Below are positions 19,902 to 30,816 of a DNA stretch of 64,000 nucleotides, piece by piece (position 1 is the stretch's first letter; each line of letters opens with the position of its first letter). Location: positions 62,001 through 126,000 of the forward strand of contig JAFGEP010000050.1 in NCBI GenBank assembly GCA_016931535.1, in the 5' to 3' direction. Below the pieces are notes generated by a model. It searched no databases. It was given only the letters and a program-made list of their open reading frames with translations, and was not told where the DNA came from. The DNA comes from Bradymonadales bacterium (GTDB taxonomy: Bacteria > Myxococcota_A > Bradymonadia > JAFGEP01). Made by a program: the position numbers and the translations under genes.

Positions 19902-21667
19902 GGTTCAGCCTTTCCTGTTGGAGCGGACCGCGAGCCCAGGACGCTCTGCACTCGGCGGAGGTCCTCGGCTCCGAACTCACGAAGCAGATACAACAAGGCG
20001 TAAAACAAAATCCCCAGGAACGCCATTTTTCCGACCAGCAGAATGACCAGGTTGAACCATCCTGGTCGGCCGAAGAGATCCAGGCTGAACCAGACCGCCA
20101 CCAGGACGACCAGCCCGGCGACCGAGCCGATGACGGCCACGCGCTTTCTGTTGGTGCGCCAGCGCCAGGTGATCACCCCCAGCACAGCGGCCAAGAGCAG
20201 AATGGCGCAGAGCACATACCAGGTGACGGGGGCAAGCTGGTCGATCACCCTTCCCCCCAGGATGACCACCAGGCTGGCTGCAGCGGAGCGGAGAACCGTG
20301 AACAGGGGCAAGCCGGCTCGGTACTGCCGGAAGATGATCCAGAGTACGGCCGCGAGGCCTGCCGTGGTCGCCAAGGTAGTGGCCAGCGCGGCTCGGCTCA
20401 GCATGGGATCGCCTGTGGCTCCCTGGAGCAAGAGCAGGAGGGTCATCGCCGCGGTGGCGACCAGCGTGCCCCCCACCAGGGCCAGGCTCCACACCGGGTG
20501 GCCGGCGCTGTTCAGGATGGTGGTCCCCACGAAGGTCAAGGCGAAGGAGACCATCCCCAGCGAAAGCCACAACAGGGCCGAGCTGCCGGCAAGGTAGTCA
20601 TCGGGGTAGAGCACGTCGACCAGGGTGGTCCGCAAGGCGATGAGCACCGCGGCCATACTGCCGATCAAGATGAGGGAGTAGCGCAGGGTCTGGCGGATGT
20701 AGGCCCTGGTGGCGGGCAGGTCCCCTTCGAAGGTGGACTGGGAGATGATCGGGAAGATGACGAAGGTGATGGCAATGACCGCCTGGTAGGGGAGACGGGC
20801 GATGTTGGCCATGCCGGTGTAGACCCCGGCCAAAGAGCTGGACAGGGTGGCCACGATCGGTTCGGGATGGCCCAGGTCGCGAAAACGGAGGGCGGAGACC
20901 GCCTTGAGACAGAACAGGTCGACCCGGATGATGAGGTTGAGCAAGAAAGTATATGCCATCAGGGCGACCATGTACCCCAGGATGCGCCGGCTCCTGGCAG
21001 GTTCGGCGCCTGGCTGTGGGGGGGGCTGCTCGGTGGTACGGGGGATCGCTTCCCTTCGCCAGAACCAGGCGGCAGAGACGACGGTCAAGGCCAACGCGGT
21101 CAGAACGAAGCCGCCCACCGCTCCCATGACCCCCAGGCCGCTGATCACGGCGGCGATGATCAGGATGGTCTTGAGGGTGGCGAAGCCGATGTCGAGGGAC
21201 GCCTGCCGAACGAACTCCTTTTTGCCGTTGAAGTAGCCGACGAAGATCGCGTAGAAGCTGTAAAAAAGCACGATAGCCGCGCTCAGGCGGATGTAGGGGG
21301 ACAGGCGGAGGTCGTGAAAAGCCCTGGCTGCAAGGGGTGCGACCAGGAAGTAGGCCAGGGCGGCCGGCAGGCCGATACCCAGCTGGACGGCCAGGGCTCG
21401 CCGGACGTGCTGGCCGGCACGGCGAGGGGTTTCGCTGACCACCTTGGAGACCGCCTGCAAGGTCCCGGTGATCATCACCATGTTCAGGATGGAGACCAGG
21501 TTGATCACGACCCCGTAGTCACCGAAGGCCGCGGTGCCCTGTCCGGGTTGTTGTTCGAAGAACCGGGGCAGACTCAGGTTGACAAAGGCGCCGGTCAGCA
21601 GAAACCAGACCTTGGCGGCGGTGATGACCAGAAATCCCCTACCGGTGGTACGCGCGATCTGGGACAT
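19898..21667 (-). CDS. MOP-superfamily flippase / polysaccharide biosynthesis protein
   Basis: Multi-TM protein starting GFLVITAAKVWFLLTGAFVNLSLPRFF; ~14 hydrophobic segments; Wzx/MurJ-like pattern. Confidence 0.8.
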   Translation of the reverse strand: MSQIARTTGRGFLVITAAKVWFLLTGAFVNLSLPRFFEQQPGQGTAAFGDYGVVINLVSILNMVMITGTLQAVSKVVSETPRRAGQHVRRALAVQLGIGLPAALAYFLVAPLAARAFHDLRLSPYIRLSAAIVLFYSFYAIFVGYFNGKKEFVRQASLDIGFATLKTILIIAAVISGLGVMGAVGGFVLTALALTVVSAAWFWRREAIPRTTEQPPPQPGAEPARSRRILGYMVALMAYTFLLNLIIRVDLFCLKAVSALRFRDLGHPEPIVATLSSSLAGVYTGMANIARLPYQAVIAITFVIFPIISQSTFEGDLPATRAYIRQTLRYSLILIGSMAAVLIALRTTLVDVLYPDDYLAGSSALLWLSLGMVSFALTFVGTTILNSAGHPVWSLALVGGTLVATAAMTLLLLLQGATGDPMLSRAALATTLATTAGLAAVLWIIFRQYRAGLPLFTVLRSAAASLVVILGGRVIDQLAPVTWYVLCAILLLAAVLGVITWRWRTNRKRVAVIGSVAGLVVLVAVWFSLDLFGRPGWFNLVILLVGKMAFLGILFYALLYLLREFGAEDLRRVQSVLGSRSAPTGKAEP

Positions 21668-21721
21668 GACGATCCTGTCTTTGGGGTGTTGGTTGGTTGC
21701 CTTCCATGGCCCGAGAGGGGA

Positions 21722-23089
21722 TCAACCGGCGACTAGCAGCGGGTCGTCGGATTGGGGCAGCGCGATCAATCGATCGTCGGTCGGATCGGCGAGGAACCCT
21801 TTGAGGAGGGCAAGCGGTGTGCCCTCGACAGGGGTAGGATGCTCCTGTTGCGGGTACCAGGTGCCGGGGGTCTCCCCCCCCCAGTGACCGGCGGAGAGCA
21901 CGCCGTCGTGGAAGACGAGGGTCAGCGGGATCTCACCGGTCAGATCGGCGTAGGCGGCGCCCCAGATCTGCTCGCTGAGCATGCGGGCCTGCTCTCCCCA
22001 GGTGATGTGCCGTTGTTCGATGTTCATCCCTCGCTCTGCCAGGAGGGACGGCCAGCTGGGCTCGGGGGTTGGCTCCTCCACCCCCCGCACCGCCCAGCGG
22101 GGAGGGGAGGATGGATGCTCGATCTGCTCGCAGGCGGGGGCTTGCTCTCTGTCGGACAGGGCAGCCAGTATCCGGAGGATCCGATCTCGCGTCTTGAGAT
22201 CGCAGACCAGGTAGATGAAGCCATCCGGCTGGTGGATCTCGCCGCCCGCATCGGGGGCGTGGTCGGGAGCCCTGGTGGGAGGTGCTGGCTGCTCTACCTC
22301 CCCCATCTGGCCGAACAGCGCGGTCGAATCGAGGTCGCTGCCCAGAAGGGAGCTGAAGTCCAGGCCGGAAAGGCTCAGGTTTCCCATCAGACTGGAGACC
22401 ATGGACTGCATGGCCTGGGCTCGGAAGGATTCGGCGTCGAAGGGGCCGACCTTGCCGGCCAGGATCAAGGCGTCGGTGGCCTCGCGGACCTCGGCGCTGG
22501 GGTCGGAGAGGAACTCCTGGATCATCTCGTCCGGGACGGTGACCGAGGTGAGATACAACGCTTTGCGCAAGGCGGACAGCCGCACGGCGAGATGAGGAGA
22601 CTGCAGCGCCTGGACGATGGCCAGCATGGCTGCCGGGTTGTCGTCGGTCAGGCGGGAGACGGCAATGAGCTGATCTCGTTCATTTTCCTCACCGAGGTTT
22701 CGCAGGGTCTCGATCATGGACTTCAGCAATCCCCCCAGAGGGCCTAGCGAGGAGGCCATGGACTCGATCAGGGGGACCACCTTCTCCAGGGGGTTGAGCG
22801 TATCCGGCCGTTGTGACAGGCGGGTCGCCAGGTGGCGGACCTGGGGGTCGTCATCCTGGAGCAGCGCACCCATCAGGGGGTTGGGGGGGCGAAGCCCCCC
22901 TTCTTCCAGCTTTTCCAGGGCGGCCAGGCGGACCGATGACTCCTGGTCGGCCAGCGCCCGCATCACCATGCCGGCGGTGATCGGGTCACCGGAGTCGATG
23001 TGGGCGATGAGGTCCAGTTTCTGCTGGGTGGTGCCTGATTCCAGGCACTGGGCCATAGCCAGGATTCGGGTAGGGTCGAAGCTGGTCAT
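21722..23089 (-). CDS. HEAT-repeat-containing hypothetical protein
   Basis: MVMRALADQESSVRLAALEKLEEGG; ALLQDDDPQVRHLATRLSQ; VQALQSPHLAVRLSALRKAL. Confidence 0.75.
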   Translation of the reverse strand: MTSFDPTRILAMAQCLESGTTQQKLDLIAHIDSGDPITAGMVMRALADQESSVRLAALEKLEEGGLRPPNPLMGALLQDDDPQVRHLATRLSQRPDTLNPLEKVVPLIESMASSLGPLGGLLKSMIETLRNLGEENERDQLIAVSRLTDDNPAAMLAIVQALQSPHLAVRLSALRKALYLTSVTVPDEMIQEFLSDPSAEVREATDALILAGKVGPFDAESFRAQAMQSMVSSLMGNLSLSGLDFSSLLGSDLDSTALFGQMGEVEQPAPPTRAPDHAPDAGGEIHQPDGFIYLVCDLKTRDRILRILAALSDREQAPACEQIEHPSSPPRWAVRGVEEPTPEPSWPSLLAERGMNIEQRHITWGEQARMLSEQIWGAAYADLTGEIPLTLVFHDGVLSAGHWGGETPGTWYPQQEHPTPVEGTPLALLKGFLADPTDDRLIALPQSDDPLLVAG

Positions 23090-23256
23090 GGTGTTCTCCT
23101 AGAGGCGATGTTGCGAGACCATTGGGCGAGCGGTGCGGTCCGACACCTCCGGTGGCTCGATCACGCCTTGGCCGCTCGCCGAGCCGATGGCGGATTCCCG
23201 ACCGGCTTTGTGCCTGACGGTAATGCTCGCCGGGAGGGATACAGACCGCGTGGATC

Positions 23257-23400
23257 TCATCTGGTTCCCCTGGACACAAGGTAAGCCACGACCGCTGCCA
23301 GCAGCAACCCCAGCGCTGCAGCCAGGAGCCGGTGATCGACCTGGATGGCCTGTCCCAACAGACCCGCCAGGGGCACAAGGTGGTAGAGTGGAGTGGGCAT
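23257..23400 (-). CDS. 47 aa single-TM small membrane protein
   Basis: MPTPLYHLVPLAGLLGQAIQVDHRLLAAALGLLLAAVVAYLVSRGTR; TGATG overlap with stop of 23400..24407. Confidence 0.5.
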   Translation of the reverse strand: MPTPLYHLVPLAGLLGQAIQVDHRLLAAALGLLLAAVVAYLVSRGTR

Positions 23401-24407
23401 CAGTACAAGATCAGGCTGTGCTCCGAATAGGCCACCGCCTCGGCCGTGTCGAAACCGGCCAGTGGGAAGGGTTGCATCGTTGCTCGGTGGGCGGTGAGCC
23501 GGAAGGACCCTCGGCTGTCGGAGCCCATCACCGCCATGACCTCCCGCTCGCTGAGAAAGAACTCGCCGTCGTCGAACGCCGAGCAGGACAGGACCACGCC
23601 GGCGCCTCGTCCGTCCGGTTCCAGGGTGAGCTGCAGCGAGTCCTGGCGGAGAGCCGGTGTCCATCGAACCAGCAGCCCTTCTTGTTCACCGTGGAGTTCC
23701 AGCGCGGTCATGCTACCCACCGAGAGTTCGTTGATGTGGGTGATGGCGAGAGGGTGCGGAACATGGGCCATGACGGAGAACGGCTCGACCTGGTCTGACC
23801 CGAAGCCGCGGATCTCCAACAGGCTGTCACAAGGGTAAAAAGGGCCCTCGTCAGCGCCAGTACCGTAGGTATAGCCCCGGAGGAACGGGAAGAGGTCCGG
23901 TATTCTGCGGGGCACCAGCTCGATCAGGTCGCCCCTCCCTTCGACCCGGATGATCCCGGCGTCCACCAGGAGAACGCGGCTGGGGGACCAGGTCTCCAGA
24001 CCCGAGGGGGATGGCTGAAGGCCAAGTGAGCAGCCGTCGGAGGGGAGGGTCTCATCGGGGGTCCACAAACCCAGGGACTGCCGCACGGTCGCCTGTTCCA
24101 CGTTGCGGAAATCCACGAACTGGGCCGATATCTCCAGCGAGAGGTTGTCGGCAGGACCATGGGCGTTGCGTGAACCGACAGACAAGTAGGCGATGCGACC
24201 AGATAGCGCTTCATCCCACCGGGAGAAGGAATCGTCCTCCGGCGGGGTCTGGTCGGCCGGGGTACAACCGAGGCGGGAAACGCCCAGCCACATCCCGATG
24301 AGCGCGATCAGCAGCGGTTTATGCCGGAAGATGGGGTACACGTTCGACGGCTCGTCAGGACGAACAGGGTACAACGGACGTCCCCCGGTCTCGACAGGGC
24401 GACCCAC
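23400..24407 (-). CDS. Hypothetical lipoprotein-like protein
   Basis: 335 aa ORF; hydrophobic LLIALIGMWLGVSRLGC lipobox-like N-terminal region; start uncertain. Confidence 0.65.
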   Translation of the reverse strand: MGRPVETGGRPLYPVRPDEPSNVYPIFRHKPLLIALIGMWLGVSRLGCTPADQTPPEDDSFSRWDEALSGRIAYLSVGSRNAHGPADNLSLEISAQFVDFRNVEQATVRQSLGLWTPDETLPSDGCSLGLQPSPSGLETWSPSRVLLVDAGIIRVEGRGDLIELVPRRIPDLFPFLRGYTYGTGADEGPFYPCDSLLEIRGFGSDQVEPFSVMAHVPHPLAITHINELSVGSMTALELHGEQEGLLVRWTPALRQDSLQLTLEPDGRGAGVVLSCSAFDDGEFFLSEREVMAVMGSDSRGSFRLTAHRATMQPFPLAGFDTAEAVAYSEHSLILY

Positions 24408-24539
24408 CTTGGCGGGATCGGGTCAGGGAAACGAGAGCTAACCAGAGTGTAACAGCGCTGGTGGGGCTGTCAATCAAACTGGAGGCCAGTCCAGTCTCGA
24501 TCGGTCATCTGCGGCGACGCTGCCCGCCCGACAGGTGGT

Positions 24540-24585
24540 CGAACAAGAAAGCCGACCCCTTGTCGAGGAGGGGTCGGCTCTTCGT
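24540..24585 (-). terminator. Intrinsic-type terminator downstream of groEL
   Basis: Perfect 10-bp stem AGCCGACCCC/GGGGTCGGCT (24550-24559/24570-24579), followed on the minus strand by TTCTTGTTC. Confidence 0.7.
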
Positions 24586-24607
24586 CCCACCTACCGCGGG
24601 GAAGCGG

Positions 24608-26248
<1,641 letters not shown>

Positions 26249-26288
26249 CTACCCACAGAGAGAAGCGATCCGGATTGCGAGGGAAAGG

Positions 26289-26594
26289 TCACTCGATAAT
26301 GGCGAGGATCTCGTCCTCCCGCAGGATGAGGTGCTCCTCCCCGTCGATCTTGATGTCGGTGCCCGAGTACTTGCCGATCAACACCACGTCAGCCGGCTTG
26401 ACTTCGGGAGCGATGCGCTTGTCTTTTTCCCATCGGCCAGGGCCAACGGCGATGACCCTCGCCTGGAGCGGTTTCTCCTTCGCCGTGTCCGGTATGATGA
26501 TCCCACCGGCAGACCGCTGTTCTTCTTCAATCCGCTTGACCAAAATCCGATCGTTCAAGGGTTTTACGGCCATAGTGTTCACTCCTTTTTCCAA
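26289..26594 (-). CDS. groES: Co-chaperonin GroES
   Basis: VKPLNDRILVKRIEEEQRSAGGIIIPDTAKEKPLQARVIAVGPG; upstream of groEL. Confidence 0.98.
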   Translation of the reverse strand: MEKGVNTMAVKPLNDRILVKRIEEEQRSAGGIIIPDTAKEKPLQARVIAVGPGRWEKDKRIAPEVKPADVVLIGKYSGTDIKIDGEEHLILREDEILAIIE

Positions 26595-26902
26595 CGTTGC
26601 CGCAACACCTCATTGTCGTGATAAGGAAGGCAAGAACCCCCTGCCAAAAACCAACTGAAGTGCGGCGGGATAGTAGCCACGGGAAACCGCCTGTCAACCA
26701 CCCCGACCATTTTTTTCTCCCCGGTAAGCGTCGTGCCCGGTTCCCCTGGGCTGGTGCCAGCCCACCTCGGCGAAGAGGGTGGGATTGACAGCGGATAAGT
26801 ATTTGAATAAAAGGCCATTTGCGTTGGCTGGGGGGCCGCCCGGTGATATCCTGGATCTCGCCGGACCGTTTTCACCGGATCAGACCCGATCGAGGTAACC
26901 GT

Positions 26903-27148
26903 ATGGCAAGAGTGACCGTCGAGGATTGCCTGGAACGCGTTCCCAACCGCTTCGCGCTGGTCGTGCTGGCAGCGCAACGGGCACGCCAGCTGTTGAGAGA
27001 TGCCGAGCCGCTGGTGGAAAGCAAGAACAAGGAGTGCGTCACCTCCTTGCGCGAGATCGCCGACGGCAAAGTGGGATTTGATGAGGATATCCAGCAGATC
27101 CTTCAAGGCAACATCACCAAGGATAAACGTCGCCGCCGCCGCCGCTGA
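26903..27148 (+). CDS. rpoZ: RNA polymerase omega subunit
   Basis: [31 protein letters not shown]...; start at 26903 in ORF 26819..27148. Confidence 0.95.
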   Translation: MARVTVEDCLERVPNRFALVVLAAQRARQLLRDAEPLVESKNKECVTSLREIADGKVGFDEDIQQILQGNITKDKRRRRRR

Positions 27149-27285
27149 CCCGACTTCGCCTTCTGCCCGCCAGGGGGGAGCTTCCTGCCCCCCCTTCGGT
27201 TGATCGCCGATTGGCGATGGCGCTATCATGAAACCATCGGCCGGTTGAGCTGTCCGTACGGACTTACCACAAGGAGAGGACCCAG

Positions 27286-27744
27286 GTGGACCCGCTGCAC
27301 TACACCGTGGATATTCCGGCGACTCGGGATGAGTTGTGGGAGGCCTGGACCACGCCGGAGGGCTTGACCCGCTGGTTGTGTCACCGAGCTACCGTCGAGC
27401 CAAGAGTCGGGGGCGCCTACGAGATCTACTTCAACCCCGATGAGAGCAGGCCCGGGAGCAACTCCACCATCGGCTGCAAGGTGCTCTCCGTCGATCGCCC
27501 CCGCTTGCTCCGAGTGACCTGGCGAGGGTCTGACGACTTGGCAGAGATCATGAACAACCCCGAGGCACCGACCACCGAGCTCGAGGTACGGTTGCGGCCG
27601 GCACCGTTCGGGACCCGCCTGGAGGTGATCCACTCGGGCTGGGGAGAAGGGGCGAGCTGGACCAGGGCCCGAGAGTGGTTCGACAAGGCCTGGAGCAAGG
27701 CGCTGGAGAAGATCCTCTCCGTCTATGCCAACCGCACGCCTTGA
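27286..27744 (+). CDS. SRPBCC/AHSA1-domain protein
   Basis: DIPATRDELWEAWTTPEGLTRWLC... GWGEGASWTRAREWFDKAWSKALEKI; GTG start. Confidence 0.88.
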   Translation: MDPLHYTVDIPATRDELWEAWTTPEGLTRWLCHRATVEPRVGGAYEIYFNPDESRPGSNSTIGCKVLSVDRPRLLRVTWRGSDDLAEIMNNPEAPTTELEVRLRPAPFGTRLEVIHSGWGEGASWTRAREWFDKAWSKALEKILSVYANRTP

Positions 27745-27801
27745 CCCGACCCCCAGGGGTACACGTTTTTCTTCCCTCTGCAGCAGCCCAACCATCGCGT
27801 C

Positions 27802-28995
27802 ATGAGTTCAGCCATGCTCCGCCTGTGCGACGTCAACACCTTCTACTCGCCCCGTGGTGGAGGGGTTCGCCAGTACCTGCACCGAAAGATCGAGTTCTAC
27901 CGGCAACGAACCGATGTGCGGTACTCGGTGGTCGTGCTCGGGGAGCGGCACTCGGTTCGCCAGGTGGGAGCAGCCCGCTGGTATACCATCCGGGGATTCC
28001 CTGTTCCCGGCGCCCCTCACTACCGATGGATGGCTGGCATCGGAGAGCTGACGACCATTCTCCACCAGGAAAACCCCCATCTCATCGAAGTGGGAGCCCC
28101 ATACCTCTCTCCTCTCCTGGTCCGCCTGGCTGCTCGGAAGCTGGGCAGCAAGCTGGTGGGCTTTTGGCACGCCGACTATCCCGACACCTACGTCGCGCCC
28201 GCTCTGGCACCCTTGGGGACTTACGCCGCCGAGCTGGGTCGACAGGCCGCCTGGGCCTACGCCAGAGCCACCATCGGTCGGTTCGACGCCGTGATGGCAG
28301 CCAGCCAGTTTTTGGTGTCCAAGCTGGAAGAGCACGGGATGAGGCGGGTGTACCTCACCCCGCTTGGCGTCGATACGGACCTCTTTCATCCCCAGCGGCG
28401 CAACGGTTTGTCTCGCTCAGGCCGAGAAGGCGGCAACTTTCGCACCATTCTGTACGTGGGCCGCCTGGGGCCGGAGAAGGGGGTCCGCACGCTCCTGGAC
28501 GCTTACCCTGGATTGGCCTCGCAGCACCCGGAGTTGCGCCTGGTGATGATGGGAGACGGACCGTTACGGGGGCTGGTGGAGTCGCTCCGCCAAGCCTGCC
28601 CGTCCGTTCAGGTTCTGGGTTACGGATGCAGCCGGGAGAAGCAGGCCGACCTGTTGGCCAGGGCTGCGGTGGCGATCACTCCAGGTGGTTATGAAACCTT
28701 CAGCTTGAGTACACTCGAGGCGTTGAGTAGCGGCACCCCGGTGGTTTGTGCGGATACTGGTGGCGCTGCCGAGCTGGTCTGTCGTTCCGGCGCCGGCGTG
28801 CTGTTCAGAGCGGGCGATGCAGCCGACCTCTCCCGGGCCATCGAGACGGTCCTTGGTTGGAACCGAGAGGAGTACGACGCCGCTTCGCGGAGAGGACGGG
28901 ACTTTGCGCTCGTAAACCATCCCTGGGATACGGTCCTGGCCCATCAACTGGACTGCTATCGAGAGGTGATCGGCCAGGAAAGACAGAAAGGTTGA
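27802..28995 (+). CDS. Glycosyltransferase family 4 protein
   Basis: GT-B: ILYVGRLGPEKGVRTLLDAY, LVMMGDGPLRGLVE, ITPGGYETFSLSTLEALSSGTPVVCADTGG. Confidence 0.92.
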   Translation: MSSAMLRLCDVNTFYSPRGGGVRQYLHRKIEFYRQRTDVRYSVVVLGERHSVRQVGAARWYTIRGFPVPGAPHYRWMAGIGELTTILHQENPHLIEVGAPYLSPLLVRLAARKLGSKLVGFWHADYPDTYVAPALAPLGTYAAELGRQAAWAYARATIGRFDAVMAASQFLVSKLEEHGMRRVYLTPLGVDTDLFHPQRRNGLSRSGREGGNFRTILYVGRLGPEKGVRTLLDAYPGLASQHPELRLVMMGDGPLRGLVESLRQACPSVQVLGYGCSREKQADLLARAAVAITPGGYETFSLSTLEALSSGTPVVCADTGGAAELVCRSGAGVLFRAGDAADLSRAIETVLGWNREEYDAASRRGRDFALVNHPWDTVLAHQLDCYREVIGQERQKG

Positions 28996-29163
28996 GCTGC
29001 GGGCGTGATCCGTTCCCTGGGGGGCCCTCCCCTTAAAACCCCTCGGCCTGCCAGGTAAAAACCCATCGGGGGTCGATTCTGGAGAAACTAGGCACTTGTT
29101 GGGCGTTGGCGATGCCTGTATTTTCAGGCACATGGTTATCCACCCGGACACGGAGGTTTCAGC

Positions 29164-30756
29164 ATGAGTGCCCAGGAAGGGGCCGGGGATCCGGGTTCCA
29201 GGGACATTCAGGGCGGTCAGGTTGCGATCTCCATGGGGGAAACGGTGCAGCCCACGGCTTTGCCGGCTGCCGACTGGGACATGGCGGCTGATCTTGGGGG
29301 GGAACAGGATCCCATCGCAACGCGACGGCTGGTCCAGGCGGACAGGCTGGTACGAGAAGGCAAGGCCCGCCTGGAGGAACCGTTTCTGGTGATACCACTG
29401 GAGGAGGGGGCCGATCTCGGGGTTATCGTCGCCTATCCTTTGCCACCGGCCCCCTTGGAACCGGAGCTGCGGGTGCGGCTTGCTGAGACGGTCTGTGGGG
29501 GGGCGGTTTGCGAGCGGTTCTTTCAAGCCGTCAAGAGCCTGTTTTCCGATCTGCTGTCCGGACCGGTCACCCTGAAGATGCAGCCCTCCTTGGCGGACTT
29601 TCGTTGGTCGCCGCGCCCCGTTTCCTCCCATGTCGAGGCCCAACCTAGATTTTTGGCCTTGGCCGAACATCTGCACCAGGCGGTGCAGCAACTCTGTTGC
29701 GGGGAGGATCTGGACCAGGTGGTGGCACACCTGCGAGACACCATGAACGGATGCCAACAGCGGGGGGAGCGGCTTTCCCAGCAGTTTGCGAACTACGCCC
29801 TGCTGCGTCTCTGGCAGGTGGGGTTGATCCACCTGTTGGCGTATCGGACCGTCGCGGGGAAAGAGGACGAACCGCTGCTGCTTGCCGGTCTGACCAACGC
29901 TGACCTGTGGTCGCCGGCCACCGGCAGGGGGTTCTACGTCGCCATCCGGTTGCTGGCGGTCCCAGAGGAGCCAATCCGATCGAGACTGGCGTCCCGGCTC
30001 ATCGACGTGATCGGAAATCGATTCGGTCTTCTTCTGGAGGAATCGGACGAGTACGAGCTGTTAGGGGACTGGCAGGAGTACGAACGAACCTGCCTGTTAT
30101 GGGCACCGGGAGATCGGGCATTGCGCTTTGAACCGTTCCTCCTGTCGGTTCGCGGTCTGGTCCGGTTTCTCGGATCTCTGCTCGACCTGGTCCAGAAGGG
30201 AGCAGATCCGCTGGATCTGCTCGGTGCTCGCCCCAGGACGATGGCGCGGAGTACTTCCAGGGAGCCCGACGGCGGATTGGCCGTCGGCGAGGCAGACGGT
30301 CAGGCGCGCCCTGCTCGATTCGAGGGGGGAGAGCGGCCCGAGTGGAAGGCAACCCTGGAGAAGCTGGAGGCCGCAGTTGGCGACCTTCCTGCGGACGAGG
30401 AACCCGCCGAACGCCAGAAACTTCCGGAGCCCTCCTCGCTTGCTCGCCAGAACAGACGGGAGCCGATCACCATCGACTCGATGACGGCCCGGGAGGTGGT
30501 CAAGAAGCTGGGGGCCGAGGAGCCCAGGGATATGGACGTGTTTCTCACCCACCCGGGCTACAACGTCAAGAAGACGGTTGACATCATGTCGGTCGCCCTT
30601 TCCATGACGGCGGAAGAGGCCACCGCCATCTGCGAGCGTGCACCTTGTCTCATCGTGGGGCCAGTGACCCGGACCAAGGCGGCTACCCTCAAGACCATTC
30701 TGGAGGGAACCGGAGCCCGGATACGCGTGGTAACCACCGGCTCCCAGGAGGAGTGA
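29164..30756 (+). CDS. Hypothetical protein with C-terminal ribosomal L7/L12-CTD-like region
   Basis: 530 aa; C-term KKTVDIMSVALSMTAEEATAICERAPCLIVGPVTRTKAATLKTILEGTGARIRVV. Confidence 0.7.
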   Translation: MSAQEGAGDPGSRDIQGGQVAISMGETVQPTALPAADWDMAADLGGEQDPIATRRLVQADRLVREGKARLEEPFLVIPLEEGADLGVIVAYPLPPAPLEPELRVRLAETVCGGAVCERFFQAVKSLFSDLLSGPVTLKMQPSLADFRWSPRPVSSHVEAQPRFLALAEHLHQAVQQLCCGEDLDQVVAHLRDTMNGCQQRGERLSQQFANYALLRLWQVGLIHLLAYRTVAGKEDEPLLLAGLTNADLWSPATGRGFYVAIRLLAVPEEPIRSRLASRLIDVIGNRFGLLLEESDEYELLGDWQEYERTCLLWAPGDRALRFEPFLLSVRGLVRFLGSLLDLVQKGADPLDLLGARPRTMARSTSREPDGGLAVGEADGQARPARFEGGERPEWKATLEKLEAAVGDLPADEEPAERQKLPEPSSLARQNRREPITIDSMTAREVVKKLGAEEPRDMDVFLTHPGYNVKKTVDIMSVALSMTAEEATAICERAPCLIVGPVTRTKAATLKTILEGTGARIRVVTTGSQEE

Positions 30757-30816
30757 TCCCACCCGGCCCCTGGCAGGTCGAGTTGTTGAGGGGGGTGGGG
30801 AGAGCCAGAAGCAGCC

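Noticed and set aside
19877-21736. 619 aa plus-strand ORF
   Set aside because: Antisense to the flippase; Gln/Asp/Gly-rich nonsense typical of reversed TM coding sequence.
26595-26700. Possible CIRCE element upstream of groES
   Set aside because: No TTAGCACTC-N9-GAGTGCTAA found.
27252-27263. GTCCGTACGGAC palindrome upstream of the SRPBCC gene
   Set aside because: 12-bp palindromes are expected several times by chance in 64 kb.
29113-29144. Hairpin TGCCTG-TATTTT-CAGGCA and a lone DnaA-like TTATCCACC
   Set aside because: Short stem, no T-tract; single mismatched box has little weight.
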